This document shows positions 25,347-33,012 of a stretch of 64,000 nucleotides of DNA, in pieces. The stretch is from the NCBI GenBank assembly GCA_963677135.2, contig CAXXLS010000004.1, forward strand, positions 1 through 64,000. The letters run 5' to 3'. The notes under the pieces are model-generated. The model was not told the origin of the DNA. It made no database searches and saw nothing but the letters and a program-made list of their open reading frames with translations. The DNA comes from Seleniibacterium sp963677135 (GTDB lineage Bacteria; Desulfobacterota; Desulfuromonadia; Desulfuromonadales; Geopsychrobacteraceae). How positions within the stretch are numbered: position 1 is the first letter of the stretch; each line of letters opens with the position of its first letter. Both the position numbers and the translations under genes were made by a program.

Positions 25347-25676
25347 TTATTTAAACCAGCTTTTGTACGCTTCTTCGTGAAAACCGATCAGAAAGCGGTT
25401 CTCATCTTTAAAGGTCGGGGCCCGCAGATTACCACTCGGGCCCATGGCGTGCTTCAGAACCTCCTCTTTGGTGATCGTTGCCTTATCGAGGGTAACGACC
25501 TTTTTCCCCTTGGCGACCGTGATGTTCTCGGCATCTTCAAGTAATGCCCATGCGTCGTCATTCCCCATTCTGGTTGTGCGTGCATCAACGGTGGTGTCCA
25601 GGGTGATGGAATTCTGCTCAAGAAACTCCTGAGCTTTTTTGCAGGAGGTTCAGCCCTTGCGTAAATATGCCCACAT
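25347..25676 (-). CDS. ArsC/Spx-like thioredoxin-fold protein with predicted selenocysteine (UXXC)
   Basis: From the ATG at 25676 (AAGGAG eight bases upstream) the frame reads MWAYLRKG, then an in-frame TGA (25650-25652), then TSCKKAQEFLEQN and continues open to 25347, ending HEEAYKSWFK. The TGA occupies the first position of the redox motif normally written CXXC in this ArsC/Spx-like family, so it is read here as selenocysteine U9 with resolving C12. The downstream half has GPSGNLRAPTF, with the cis-Pro region of the fold. A hairpin fitting the bacterial SECIS rules lies 3' of the TGA. Total length 109 residues is normal for the family. The alternative, a nonsense mutation, is less likely given motif position and intact downstream frame. 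Confidence 0.8.
25616..25634 (-). promoter_or_regulatory. Candidate bacterial SECIS hairpin
   Basis: In the mRNA the stem GCUCAGG/CUUGAGC (one G-U pair) is closed by the 5-nt loop AGUUU, whose second base is G. The loop lies about 23 bases after the start of the UGA, within the 16-37 base range accepted for bacterial SECIS elements, which also require a G in the first two loop positions. Confidence 0.65.
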
Positions 25677-25775
25677 GTCCGGTCTCTCCTTGATCTATGC
25701 TGTTGATGGAAAAAAGCGAATTAAGAATAACGATACTTTATCAGGAATCGATCGGAAAGGGCAACAGCCTGAGGC

Positions 25776-25815
25776 AATGAAAAAGCGGCAACCGGGTAAC
25801 GTGGCTGCCGCTTTT
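25776..25815 (-). terminator. Terminator of nifB
   Basis: A 10-bp stem AAAAGCGGCA/TGCCGCTTTT with a 15-nt loop, followed on the minus strand by a further T run, begins 24 bases after the nifB stop. Confidence 0.88.
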
Positions 25816-25838
25816 CGAGAATTTTATTGTTGCTCAGA

Positions 25839-26723
25839 TCAGCTTGCGATCTGCTTGCTTTCAAGGGTTTCGAGATCGATATCCTGGCCGATCAGTCCGG
25901 CCGCATCGGCACGGCACTGTTTGCAGTGACGGGCCTGGGACAGAATCAGTTCCGCCTGGTTGCGGACCATCTCCATGGTCAGGTCACTGGGGCGTTCGAT
26001 CCCTTCGAATTTGCCGACCGGGATGATCGGCATGATGTTCATCATGTCCGCTCCCAATTCCCGCACCTTGATGGCGAGGTCGAGAGTCTCGTGGTCATTG
26101 ACGCCCGGGATGTAGACATGGTTGACCTTGACCATCAGCCCGGCTTTGGCCGCCAGGCGGACCCCCTCGAGCTGTTTTTCCAGCAGGAAGGCGGCTCCTT
26201 CGGTGCCGGCCAGTTTCATGCGGTCGTATCTGATCCATTCGTAAACCTTGGCGCCGGTCTCGGGGGTCAGCGCATTAATGGTCACGGTCAGGCTGTGAAT
26301 ACCCAGCTCGACGATTTTCTCGATATTTTCAGGCAACCGCAGGCCGTTGGTTGACAGGCACAGGGTCATGTCCGGGAAGGTTTCGCGAACCAGCTCGAAC
26401 GTTTCGAAGGTTTTCGGATTGGCAAGCGGATCTCCAGGTCCGGCGATTCCGACGACTTTGAGCTGGGGCCCGCCATCCTGCCTGGCCATATGCCGTTGAA
26501 CCAGGCGAACCCTCTCGACGGCCTGCTCGGGAGTCAGCACCCTGCTGGTGATCCCGGGGCGGCTTTCATTGACGCAGTCGAACTTACGCTCGCAGAAGCC
26601 GCATTTGATGTTGCAGCCGGGAGCAACGGGGAGGTGGATCCTTCCGGCCTTGTTGTGATCGCCGCCAAAACAGGGGTGATCGGTCTGTTTCTTCATTTTC
26701 ATCATCGGACAAGTGCCTGCCAT
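25839..26723 (-). CDS. nifB: Nitrogenase cofactor radical SAM protein NifB
   Basis: NifB fuses two [4Fe-4S] units with insertion of carbide to make NifB-co, the [8Fe-9S-C] core of FeMo-co. The 294-residue protein has the radical SAM motif CNIKCGFC, IAGPGDPLANP, LCLSTNGLRLPENI and the C-terminal CKQCRADAAGLIG cluster site. It is the short form without a fused NifX domain. The ATG at 26723 (MAGTCPMMKM) is chosen over 26765 because AGGAGA lies just upstream. It has its own sigma54 promoter and a leader terminator, and is separated from the upstream nifX2 gene. Confidence 0.95.
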   Translation of the reverse strand: MAGTCPMMKMKKQTDHPCFGGDHNKAGRIHLPVAPGCNIKCGFCERKFDCVNESRPGITSRVLTPEQAVERVRLVQRHMARQDGGPQLKVVGIAGPGDPLANPKTFETFELVRETFPDMTLCLSTNGLRLPENIEKIVELGIHSLTVTINALTPETGAKVYEWIRYDRMKLAGTEGAAFLLEKQLEGVRLAAKAGLMVKVNHVYIPGVNDHETLDLAIKVRELGADMMNIMPIIPVGKFEGIERPSDLTMEMVRNQAELILSQARHCKQCRADAAGLIGQDIDLETLESKQIAS

Positions 26724-26773
26724 ACCAGTTCTCCTGTCAAAACTTGTAGTTGTGGATTCAAGCACCCTTGCTG

Positions 26774-26846
26774 ATAAAAAAGCCCTGAGTTCTTTGTGCG
26801 ACTCAGGGCTTCGTTGCCTTTATAAACCGACACATCATTATGTCCG
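26774..26846 (-). promoter_or_regulatory. nifB leader: ANTAR-type double hairpin overlapping an intrinsic terminator
   Basis: In the transcript hairpin 1 is CGGACAU-[AAUGAU]-GUGUCGG (26827-26846) and hairpin 2 is GGC-[AACGAA]-GCC (26807-26818). Both hexaloops have A at position 1 and G at position 4, as required by ANTAR antiterminator proteins. The 3' arm of hairpin 2 is also the start of an 11-bp terminator stem AAGCCCTGAGT/ACTCAGGGCTT followed by a T6 tract (26774-26811), so the two folds exclude each other. The element lies between the sigma54 start (about 26854) and the nifB ATG. Confidence 0.8.
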
Positions 26847-26865
26847 AGTGTTACTGCATTCTCAA

Positions 26866-26881
26866 TGCATTCGCTGTGCCA
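26866..26881 (-). promoter_or_regulatory. Sigma54 promoter of nifB
   Basis: On the minus strand TGGCACAGCGAATGCA matches the -24 element TGGCAC fully and the -12 TGCA, with correct spacing. It gives a leader of about 130 bases. Confidence 0.85.
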
Positions 26882-27018
26882 AGGCGGTGATGTGAAAAAA
26901 AGTGGGTAACACATGCACCTCAGGATCATGTGCTACCCCTGCCAGAGGCAATCGCAGCTTAAAAAATGAGCTTACGTTGGTATACCGGGTAAACTTTGGG
27001 CAGATTACTGCTTTGTAA

Positions 27019-27378
27019 TCATGCCGGCAGGCGCTCAAGAATGCCTGAATTGACAATGTCATGGGCCATTTTCAGGGCGTCCTTGATCTCTGCCTGTGTC
27101 GTTACCGGAACAATGCCCGCCTTGATCAGTTCTTTTCTGGGCAGTTCCCCGATTTGAGCGGTGACGACGGCTCTGCATCCTTCCAGCGCACTCAGAATGC
27201 CGCCGAACTGTTTATGGCGGAACGGATTGTCCGGGTCGAAGGCGCAATATTTATCGACTTCAATCGTGCAGAGCAGTTCGGTATTGTCGTCCTGATAATC
27301 GTAAATCAGAAAGGCCTCAGCGTGGCCAAAGTGCTGGTCAACGGCTGTTCCGGACTTTGAGGCTACGGCAATACGCAT
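27019..27378 (-). CDS. NifX/NafY-type iron-molybdenum cofactor binding domain protein (second copy)
   Basis: A 119-residue single-domain protein: MRIAVASKSGTAVDQHFGHAEAFLIYDYQ has the family's DQHFGHAE motif, and VVTAQIGELPRKELIKAGIVPV the second half. The ATG at 27378 is chosen because AAGGA precedes it. It is last in the nifHDK-nifX-fdx transcript, 22 bases after the ferredoxin gene. Likely a carrier of NifB-co, VK-cluster or FeMo-co in the cytoplasm. It differs from the other nifX copy by having Cys residues in the CTIEVDKYCAFDP region. Confidence 0.85.
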   Translation of the reverse strand: MRIAVASKSGTAVDQHFGHAEAFLIYDYQDDNTELLCTIEVDKYCAFDPDNPFRHKQFGGILSALEGCRAVVTAQIGELPRKELIKAGIVPVTTQAEIKDALKMAHDIVNSGILERLPA

Positions 27379-27400
27379 ATCTTTTGTCCTTACGTGTGAC

Positions 27401-27670
27401 TTAGATTTCAACGGTAGTGAAGCTGAAGCATTTTTTCGGGCAGGCAACGCCGCAAGCGGCACAGCCGATACATTTTTCCGGGCTTGCAACAGTCATGATC
27501 ATCCGTACGGAATCGGACTCTTCGTCGATATCTTCGAAAGGCTCGAGAACCTTGTGAGCACAGGCCTTGTAGCAGCGGGCGCAGCCGATACATTTTTCCG
27601 GATCGACTTTCTCGGCGAAAGTCTGGGTCCAGTCGCTACCGTCACGTCTTTTTGCGGTCATTAATGCCAT
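27401..27670 (-). CDS. Nif-associated 2[4Fe-4S] ferredoxin
   Basis: An 89-residue ferredoxin with two cluster motifs, CIGCARCYKAC (followed by AHKVLEP) and CIGCAACGVACPKKCFSF. The long loop between them and the WTQTF start match the nif-specific ferredoxin III type. It lies between two nifX-like genes. Probable electron carrier for FeMo-co maturation or to NifH. Confidence 0.88.
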   Translation of the reverse strand: MALMTAKRRDGSDWTQTFAEKVDPEKCIGCARCYKACAHKVLEPFEDIDEESDSVRMIMTVASPEKCIGCAACGVACPKKCFSFTTVEI

Positions 27671-27713
27671 TTTTCTTGTCTCCTTAAATAAATATTAATG
27701 TTTTTCAACTTTA

Positions 27714-28097
27714 TCAGCCAGGCTGATTAGTGGCCGCATCTTTCATCATGGCTTTTCTGAGCCATGGCGGAGGTGTTCCCTTGAGAACCTCCTGCAGTTT
27801 TTCTACGGTTTCCTTGATTGGTGCCCGATCCTTGCTTTTCAACGGATGGATTTTTTTGGCGACGAGGCGTGCCGCTGCGGGGCCCCCAATTTCAGCAACA
27901 TACACCAGGGCGCATTCTTCAAGGCCGCTGCAGCGGGCTTCGATCCGATCCGCCTCATCGTCACCTTCGGTTTTGACCTGGATAATACCGTTGAATTCGG
28001 CACTGTCACTGGATATTTCCCAGATGTAAAATTCTTCGGCTCGACCAAAGTGCTGATCAATATGAATTTTATCTGTACTTGCAAATGCAACTTTCAT
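27714..28097 (-). CDS. nifX: Nitrogenase cofactor carrier NifX
   Basis: A 127-residue NifX-type protein: MKVAFASTDKIHIDQHFGRAEEFYIWEI, CSGLEECALVYVAEIGGPAAARLVAKKIHPLK and the C-terminal extension LKGTPPPWLRKAM typical of NifX downstream of nifK. NifX holds NifB-co and the VK-cluster on the way to NifEN. I chose the ATG at 28097 with GAGGTG before it; an earlier in-frame ATG at 28154 would add a basic extension. It is 132 bases after nifK, past a strong hairpin. Confidence 0.9.
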   Translation of the reverse strand: MKVAFASTDKIHIDQHFGRAEEFYIWEISSDSAEFNGIIQVKTEGDDEADRIEARCSGLEECALVYVAEIGGPAAARLVAKKIHPLKSKDRAPIKETVEKLQEVLKGTPPPWLRKAMMKDAATNQPG

Positions 28098-28187
28098 CGA
28101 TTCACCTCGTTCACGTTTTGAATCTACGAGCTTTAGTTTTCTGGTCCGAGCCATATTAACCGTCCCGATTTGCTCGTTGAGCACCAA

Positions 28188-28218
28188 CCTGTCTGCAGGC
28201 AGATCGCCTGCAGACAGG
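28188..28218 (-). repeat. Intercistronic hairpin between nifK and nifX
   Basis: A 13-bp perfect stem (CCTGTCTGCAGGC and its complement) with a 5-nt loop AGATC immediately follows nifK by 12 bases. No T-tract follows, so it is more likely an mRNA 3'-end stabiliser or processing site than a terminator. Confidence 0.75.
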
Positions 28219-28229
28219 GCTTAGGTGGT

Positions 28230-29693
28230 TTAGCGCATCATTTCAAACCACTGATCTTCACAAGTCTCGTCTTTGATGTCGAGGAACGTGTTGCAGATCT
28301 CGGTCAGGAAGTTGATGGTACCCTGGTAGCCGATAACCGGGCTACGGTGCATGTTCACGCGGTCCATGATCGGGAAGCCGATCCGGAAGTGCGGGATCTT
28401 GGCGTCACGGGCAACCCACTTACAGTGAGTGTCACCGATGATGGCATCAACCGGATCGGTCATGCACAGGCTGCGCATGTGCCAGAGGTCCTTGTTGATG
28501 TGACAGGTCGCCTGGGCACCGTAAGGTGAGGTTTCCAGCAGGGCGTCCATTTCTTTCTTGAACTTCTTGGTCGAACGGGAGCAGATAATGTGATACGGAA
28601 TTGCACCCATTTCCATCAGGAAGGAAACGATACCGAGCAGGTAGTCGGGATCGCCGGCAACGGCGAACTTCTTACCGTGGATGTACTGGTGAGAGTCGGT
28701 CATTGCGTCAACGGCACGACCACGCTCGTTTTTCAGGGACTCCGGAATCGGCTTGTCGAACAGCTCGCTGAGCTTCATCAGGAATTCGTCGGTTTTCTTG
28801 ATGCCCATGGGTAGAGGCATGACGACATTTTCACCAGAGAATTCTTCGTTGATGAATTTCATGGTGTTTTTGGTCGACCAGTTCATCAGAGAGATGGTGG
28901 CTTTGCCGTTGATGGTTTCTGCGGCATCGGCCAGCTTGGTGCCGCCGGAGTACATGCGATAGGTACCGTCGCAGACGGAGTCGAACACGTCGGTGACATC
29001 GGGAACCATGGTGTAGGGGATCTCCATGGCCTCGAGGTACTTTTTGTACTCGCGCATGTTGCCGGTGTTGCCGTCGAAACCGGGGATCAGGTTCAGTTTG
29101 CCGGTGCACTTGCCTTCGACCTTCTTGCCTTCGGTCAGGTACTGAAGGATGGATGCCAGCATGCTGTCGTAGCCATGGATATGGGTTCCGTTGAAGCTCG
29201 GGGTGTTGGCATACGGGGTCGGAAGCTCTTCGGGAATAAGCCCTTCGTTCTTGGCATTCCGGATGAAGGCGTTCAGGTCGTCACCGATAACTTCGGGCAT
29301 ACAGGTGGTGTAGATCGGCATGATGGCCGGCTTGTACAGGGTGTATGCGTTCTGCAGGGCTTCGTGCAGGTTGTTCTGACCACCGAAAACGGCACCGTCC
29401 TCGGTCATGGCGCTACAGGTTGCTGCTGAAGGCTCACGGAAGTGACGGCTGAAAGTACTCCGGAAGTAGGATGCGCAACCCTGAGAACCGTGAACAAAGG
29501 GCAGGGACCCTTCAAAACCGTGGGCAACCATCTGGGCGCCCAGAGGCTGACAAGCGTGAGCCGGGTTGATGACCAGGGCTTCACGGGCAAAGTTGATTTC
29601 TTTGTACTCTTCGGTATTGATCCAGTTTTTGACCCGCTCGATCTCTTCGGGGGTGTGGACTGTTAATTCCTTTGCTTCTACTGCTTCGCTCAT
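28230..29693 (-). CDS. nifK: Nitrogenase molybdenum-iron protein beta chain NifK
   Basis: The beta subunit of the MoFe protein, carrying half of the P-cluster ligands and pairing with NifD. The 487-residue protein has NPAHACQPLGAQMVAHGFEGSLPFVHGSQGC (P-cluster Cys), TTCMPEVIGDDLNAFI and MTDSHQYIHGKKFAV. ATG at 29693 with GAGGAG upstream; the upstream in-frame GTG or ATG to 29720 is not needed. It follows nifD by 123 bases containing a stable hairpin. Length is normal for the group II Mo-nitrogenases. Confidence 0.97.
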   Translation of the reverse strand: MSEAVEAKELTVHTPEEIERVKNWINTEEYKEINFAREALVINPAHACQPLGAQMVAHGFEGSLPFVHGSQGCASYFRSTFSRHFREPSAATCSAMTEDGAVFGGQNNLHEALQNAYTLYKPAIMPIYTTCMPEVIGDDLNAFIRNAKNEGLIPEELPTPYANTPSFNGTHIHGYDSMLASILQYLTEGKKVEGKCTGKLNLIPGFDGNTGNMREYKKYLEAMEIPYTMVPDVTDVFDSVCDGTYRMYSGGTKLADAAETINGKATISLMNWSTKNTMKFINEEFSGENVVMPLPMGIKKTDEFLMKLSELFDKPIPESLKNERGRAVDAMTDSHQYIHGKKFAVAGDPDYLLGIVSFLMEMGAIPYHIICSRSTKKFKKEMDALLETSPYGAQATCHINKDLWHMRSLCMTDPVDAIIGDTHCKWVARDAKIPHFRIGFPIMDRVNMHRSPVIGYQGTINFLTEICNTFLDIKDETCEDQWFEMMR

Positions 29694-29757
29694 GGCGATA
29701 ACTCCTCTATTTAAAACCACTTACCGATCTTGACATGGTGGATACAGTCCACCTGTC

Positions 29758-29781
29758 CCGCCGGTTCCAGAGAACCGGCGG
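29758..29781 (-). repeat. Intercistronic hairpin between nifD and nifK
   Basis: A 10-bp perfect stem CCGCCGGTTC/GAACCGGCGG around the loop CAGA, without a T-tract, lies in the nifD-nifK spacer. A smaller GGTGG/CCACC hairpin is next to it. Confidence 0.7.
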
Positions 29782-29816
29782 CAAGCAGGTATCAATGGTT
29801 TTTTGGAAATTAGTTG

Positions 29817-31259
29817 TTAAAATGGACTCTTGACTAAATCCCACGTAGGCGAATTGATCGCCATGTCGATGTCACGGGCAAAGATCTTGAACCCTTCGTA
29901 GCCGTGATAAGGACCGGAATAATCCCAGCTGTGCATTTGGCGGAAGGGGACGCCTGCCTTTTGGAAGACGTATTTTTCTTTGATCCCACTACCAACGAGG
30001 TCAGGCTTGAGCTCCTCGACAAATTTATCCAACTCAAATTCTGAGACGTCATCATAGATCAGGGTTCCTTTGGCCATTTCCGGTGCGGTACGGTCATAGT
30101 CATCCTGGTGGGCAAATTCGTACCCGGTACCGGTGATCTGGATTCCCAGGTCCTCATATGCACCGACGGTGTGACGCGGACGCAGACCACCGACGAACAG
30201 CATAGCGGTTTTACCTTCGAGACGCGGCTTGTATTCAGCGATGACAGCTTCCATCTCGGCGGTGTACTTGGCGATAACGGCTTCACCCTTTTCCTTGATG
30301 GTGTCGTCGAAACGCTCAGCGATGGCACGGATACTTTCTGCGATCTTGGTCGGGCCGAAGAAGTTGTACTCGATCCACGGAATACCGTATTTCTCTTCCA
30401 TAACCTTACACATGTAGTTCATGGAACGGTAGCAGTGGATAACGTTCAGTTTGACCTGGTAGGTTGCAGCGATCTTTTCGATTTCGCCGTCACCGGTCCA
30501 GATAGCTTTGACGTTCAGACCCATCTCTTCGAGGATCGGCTTGGCAGCCCAGACGTCACCACCAATGTTGTAGTCACCTATCAGGGCGATGTCGTAGGGG
30601 CCGGGCTCTTCAGCGAACTTGCGCTTGCCGATGATGAAGTCGCGGATCGAGTCGTTGGAAATGTGGTGACCCAGAGACTGAGACACACCACGGAAACCTT
30701 CACAGTTACAAGGAATAACAATCTTGCCGAGTTCTTTTTCCATCTTCTTGGTGACGGCGTTGATATCGTCACCGATCAGGCCGACTGGACATTCGGACAG
30801 GACAGACAGGCCTTTACACAGCGGGAAGAGCTCATTGGCTTCTCTCAGGAGTTTTTCGAGCTTCTTGTCACCACCATAAACGATGTCGCGCTCCTGGAAG
30901 TCGGAAGTGAAGTCCATGGGGAAAGAGGTGACCCCGGGAATTCCCTGCATCAGGTTACGACGGGTACCCCAGCTGTAGAAACCACAACCGATCGGACCGT
31001 GAGATACGTGAACAACGTCACGAATCGGGCCCCAGACGACCCCTTTTGCACCAGCGTAGGCGCAACCACGCTGACTCATGACACCAGGGACGACCTTACG
31101 GTTTGATTTGACAGCACAGGTAGATGCACTTGGCTCGTTAGCGCCCAAGTGAGGGGCGCGCTTTTTCTGAGCCTTTTCAGGCATGAACGCGAGGGTTTCT
31201 TCGATCAGCTTCTCGGTTCTTTCTTTTGTAATGCCCTCAATGGGCTTTCTTTCAGCCAT
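29817..31259 (-). CDS. nifD: Nitrogenase molybdenum-iron protein alpha chain NifD
   Basis: The alpha subunit binds FeMo-co, the site of N2 reduction. The 480-residue protein has VMSQRGCAYAGAKGVVWGPIRDVVHVSHGPIGCGFYSWGTRRN (P-cluster Cys and cofactor-pocket residues), LSECPVGLIGDDI, NCEGFRGVSQSLGHHISND and the cofactor-binding His segment MHSWDYSGPYHGYEG. The ATG at 31259 (MAERKPIEG) has AGGAG eight bases upstream. It is preceded by the nifH-nifD hairpin. Confidence 0.97.
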   Translation of the reverse strand: MAERKPIEGITKERTEKLIEETLAFMPEKAQKKRAPHLGANEPSASTCAVKSNRKVVPGVMSQRGCAYAGAKGVVWGPIRDVVHVSHGPIGCGFYSWGTRRNLMQGIPGVTSFPMDFTSDFQERDIVYGGDKKLEKLLREANELFPLCKGLSVLSECPVGLIGDDINAVTKKMEKELGKIVIPCNCEGFRGVSQSLGHHISNDSIRDFIIGKRKFAEEPGPYDIALIGDYNIGGDVWAAKPILEEMGLNVKAIWTGDGEIEKIAATYQVKLNVIHCYRSMNYMCKVMEEKYGIPWIEYNFFGPTKIAESIRAIAERFDDTIKEKGEAVIAKYTAEMEAVIAEYKPRLEGKTAMLFVGGLRPRHTVGAYEDLGIQITGTGYEFAHQDDYDRTAPEMAKGTLIYDDVSEFELDKFVEELKPDLVGSGIKEKYVFQKAGVPFRQMHSWDYSGPYHGYEGFKIFARDIDMAINSPTWDLVKSPF

Positions 31260-31285
31260 TTGTTGCTCCTTCAAACGGTTTATGG

Positions 31286-31333
31286 GAAGTCAGGATGTGC
31301 CGGTTCTGGACATGCAGTGCACATCCTGACTTC
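31286..31333 (-). repeat. Intercistronic hairpin between nifH and nifD
   Basis: A 15-bp perfect inverted repeat (GAAGTCAGGATGTGC and its complement) with an 18-nt loop lies in the nifH-nifD spacer. Similar structures in other diazotrophs protect nifH mRNA and raise NifH over NifDK. No T-tract, so not a simple terminator. Confidence 0.78.
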
Positions 31334-31362
31334 TGATCAGTCACTTAGATGAGACGAGTGGA

Positions 31363-32238
31363 TTAAGCGCCTTCAGCAACGCCAACGATAGTCTCGTCTT
31401 CGGCTTCCATGATGCCGAATTCCATCAGCAGATCTTCCAGCTCTTCCATTTCGAGGGGAGTCGGAACGACGAACATCTTGTTGTCGATGATCTTCTGAGC
31501 GAGGGTCCGGTACTCGTTTGCCTGGGGGTGCTCGGGTGAGTACTCGATAACGGTCATACGACGAAGCTCAGCACGCTGAACCTGGTTGTCGCGAGGTACG
31601 AAGTGGATCATCTGGGTGCCGAGGCGGGCGGCCAGAGCTTCGATCAGATCAGCCTCACGGTCGGTATTACGGCTGTTACAGATCAGACCAGCCAGACGGA
31701 CCTTACCGGAAGAAGCATATTTCACAATACCTTTAGAGATGTTGTTGGCAGCGTACATCGCCATCATCTCACCGGAAACAACGATGTAGATTTCCTGGGC
31801 TTTGTTCTCACGGATCGGCATAGCGAAACCACCGCAGACAACGTCACCAAGAACGTCGTAGAAAACAAAGTCGAGGTCATCAGTGTAAGCGCCTTCCTCT
31901 TCAAGGAAGTTGATTGCGGTGATAACACCACGGCCAGCACATCCAACACCTGGCTCAGGACCGCCGGACTCGACGCATTTAACATCGCCGTAACCAACCT
32001 TCAAGACGTCTTCGAGCTCGAGGTCTTCAACGGTGCCGAGTTCACGGACTTTGTCCATAACTGTTTCCTGTGCTTTGGCGTGCAGCATCAGGCGGGTGGA
32101 GTCAGCTTTCGGGTCACAACCGATGATCATGATTTTCTTGCCCAGAGAAGCCAGACCAGCAACAGTATTCTGAGTCGTAGTGGATTTACCGATGCCGCCT
32201 TTGCCGTAGATCGCAATCTGTCTGATACTTTCTTTCAT
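31363..32238 (-). CDS. nifH: Nitrogenase iron protein NifH
   Basis: The dinitrogenase reductase, an ATP-driven electron donor to NifDK. The 291-residue protein has Walker A YGKGGIGKSTT, the [4Fe-4S] ligands in GVGCAGRG (C100) and GDVVCGGFAMP (C135), and Arg103 in CAGRG, which is the residue ADP-ribosylated by DraT in other species. draT and draG are encoded in the window. AGGAGG precedes the ATG. It is the first gene of the nifHDK operon behind a 400-base leader with two terminator modules. Confidence 0.98.
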   Translation of the reverse strand: MKESIRQIAIYGKGGIGKSTTTQNTVAGLASLGKKIMIIGCDPKADSTRLMLHAKAQETVMDKVRELGTVEDLELEDVLKVGYGDVKCVESGGPEPGVGCAGRGVITAINFLEEEGAYTDDLDFVFYDVLGDVVCGGFAMPIRENKAQEIYIVVSGEMMAMYAANNISKGIVKYASSGKVRLAGLICNSRNTDREADLIEALAARLGTQMIHFVPRDNQVQRAELRRMTVIEYSPEHPQANEYRTLAQKIIDNKMFVVPTPLEMEELEDLLMEFGIMEAEDETIVGVAEGA

Positions 32239-32441
32239 CTTTCTTTCCTCCTGAAATGAGTTTGTGGCGGATGCGTCCGCCTGGTTGTGGCTGGACCGTC
32301 AAATGCTTTATGGCGGCATCTCCATTGATGTTGTCTCGCACTTGTCGGCCCGGCCTGAAAAATGTCTTCAGGTCACTGCCTTTTGATTTTCCATGTCTCT
32401 GGAATATTTGGGCAGCGCTGCCCGAGTGATAACTGCTAGCT

Positions 32442-32512
32442 AAGAAATAAGCCCGGAAACCAGTCCCTGATTTCCGGGCTCCTTTACCCGAGATGACTCC
32501 GGCATGGAGTCA
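32442..32512 (-). promoter_or_regulatory. nifH leader module B: hexaloop hairpin overlapping the second terminator
   Basis: In the transcript CGGGU-[AAAGGA]-GCCCG (32475-32490) has an A1/G4 hexaloop on a 5-bp stem. Its 3' arm is the 5' arm of a terminator hairpin GCCCGGAAA/TTTCCGGGC (32451-32479) followed by TTATTTCTT. Just upstream is a TGACTCC/GGAGTCA hairpin (32494-32512) in the place of ANTAR hairpin 1, but with a 5-nt loop (or 7 if one pair opens), so its fit is weaker. Confidence 0.75.
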
Positions 32513-32530
32513 ATTCTTTTTGAGTTGTCT

Positions 32531-32624
32531 ATAAAAAGCCCAAACAGTCATTTCTCTGAAAACTTCGAGAAACTCTGTTCGGGCATCTTTACCTTTGTCC
32601 ATTCGATTCACGACGTCGTGAACC
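32531..32624 (-). promoter_or_regulatory. nifH leader module A: hexaloop hairpin overlapping the first terminator
   Basis: In the transcript GGU-[AAAGAU]-GCC (within 32581-32593) has an A1/G4 hexaloop. Its 3' arm begins a 10-bp terminator stem GCCCGAACAG/CTGTTTGGGC with an inner TTTCTC/GAGAAA stem, followed by TTTTTAT (32531-32584). Upstream, GGUUCAC-[GACGUC]-GUGAAUC (32605-32624) is a 6-nt-loop hairpin with G at position 4 but G rather than A at position 1. The context AAAGGU-AAAGAU-GCCC closely resembles the nifB leader AAAGGC-AACGAA-GCCC. Confidence 0.77.
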
Positions 32625-32647
32625 GTGTCAGTTTTGTCAGATATATA

Positions 32648-32664
32648 AGCAGAACCTGTGCCAA
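32648..32664 (-). promoter_or_regulatory. Sigma54 promoter of the nifHDK operon
   Basis: On the minus strand TTGGCACAGGTTCTGCT carries TGGCAC and TGCT at -24/-12 spacing. Transcription would start near 32636, about 400 bases before nifH. Confidence 0.87.
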
Positions 32665-33012
32665 CTTTTGAAAATAAGAATAACTTGCTGATTTTCCATG
32701 TAAAAAATTTTTTTTAAAAAAAACACCCGCCGGCGAGCCTGTTGTCAGACCAATTTACAATGACCGGTGTGCATAGAAAATGAGCATGCGGATATCATTT
32801 GTGCAACCTTTCTAAGCAGCTGAAATGCCTGACTTTTTTAGTCGGAAAAGTGGTCATTTCAGGGGCTTTGCCCCTGAGATATAGAGTTAACAGCCTGAAA
32901 TACATAAGGGTTGATAGCGCCGATGACGTCAACCGGGTTTCCTGGCATATAAATCAGACCGGCAAGTGTTCAGCCCCTCAATTCGGCGATGGTGGTGCGA
33001 ACAATTAGAGAC
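32665..33012. other. nifH upstream region and intergenic DNA
   Basis: No gene is seen. A near-symmetric TTGT-N11-ACAA at 32742-32760 lies about 80-110 bases upstream of the nifH sigma54 promoter and could bind an enhancer protein, though the NifA consensus spacing is N10. Around 32703-32723 is an A-tract/T-tract run likely to be curved. At 32859-32877 a TCAGGGGC/GCCCCTGA hairpin with a TTT loop has no assigned role. Confidence 0.5.
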
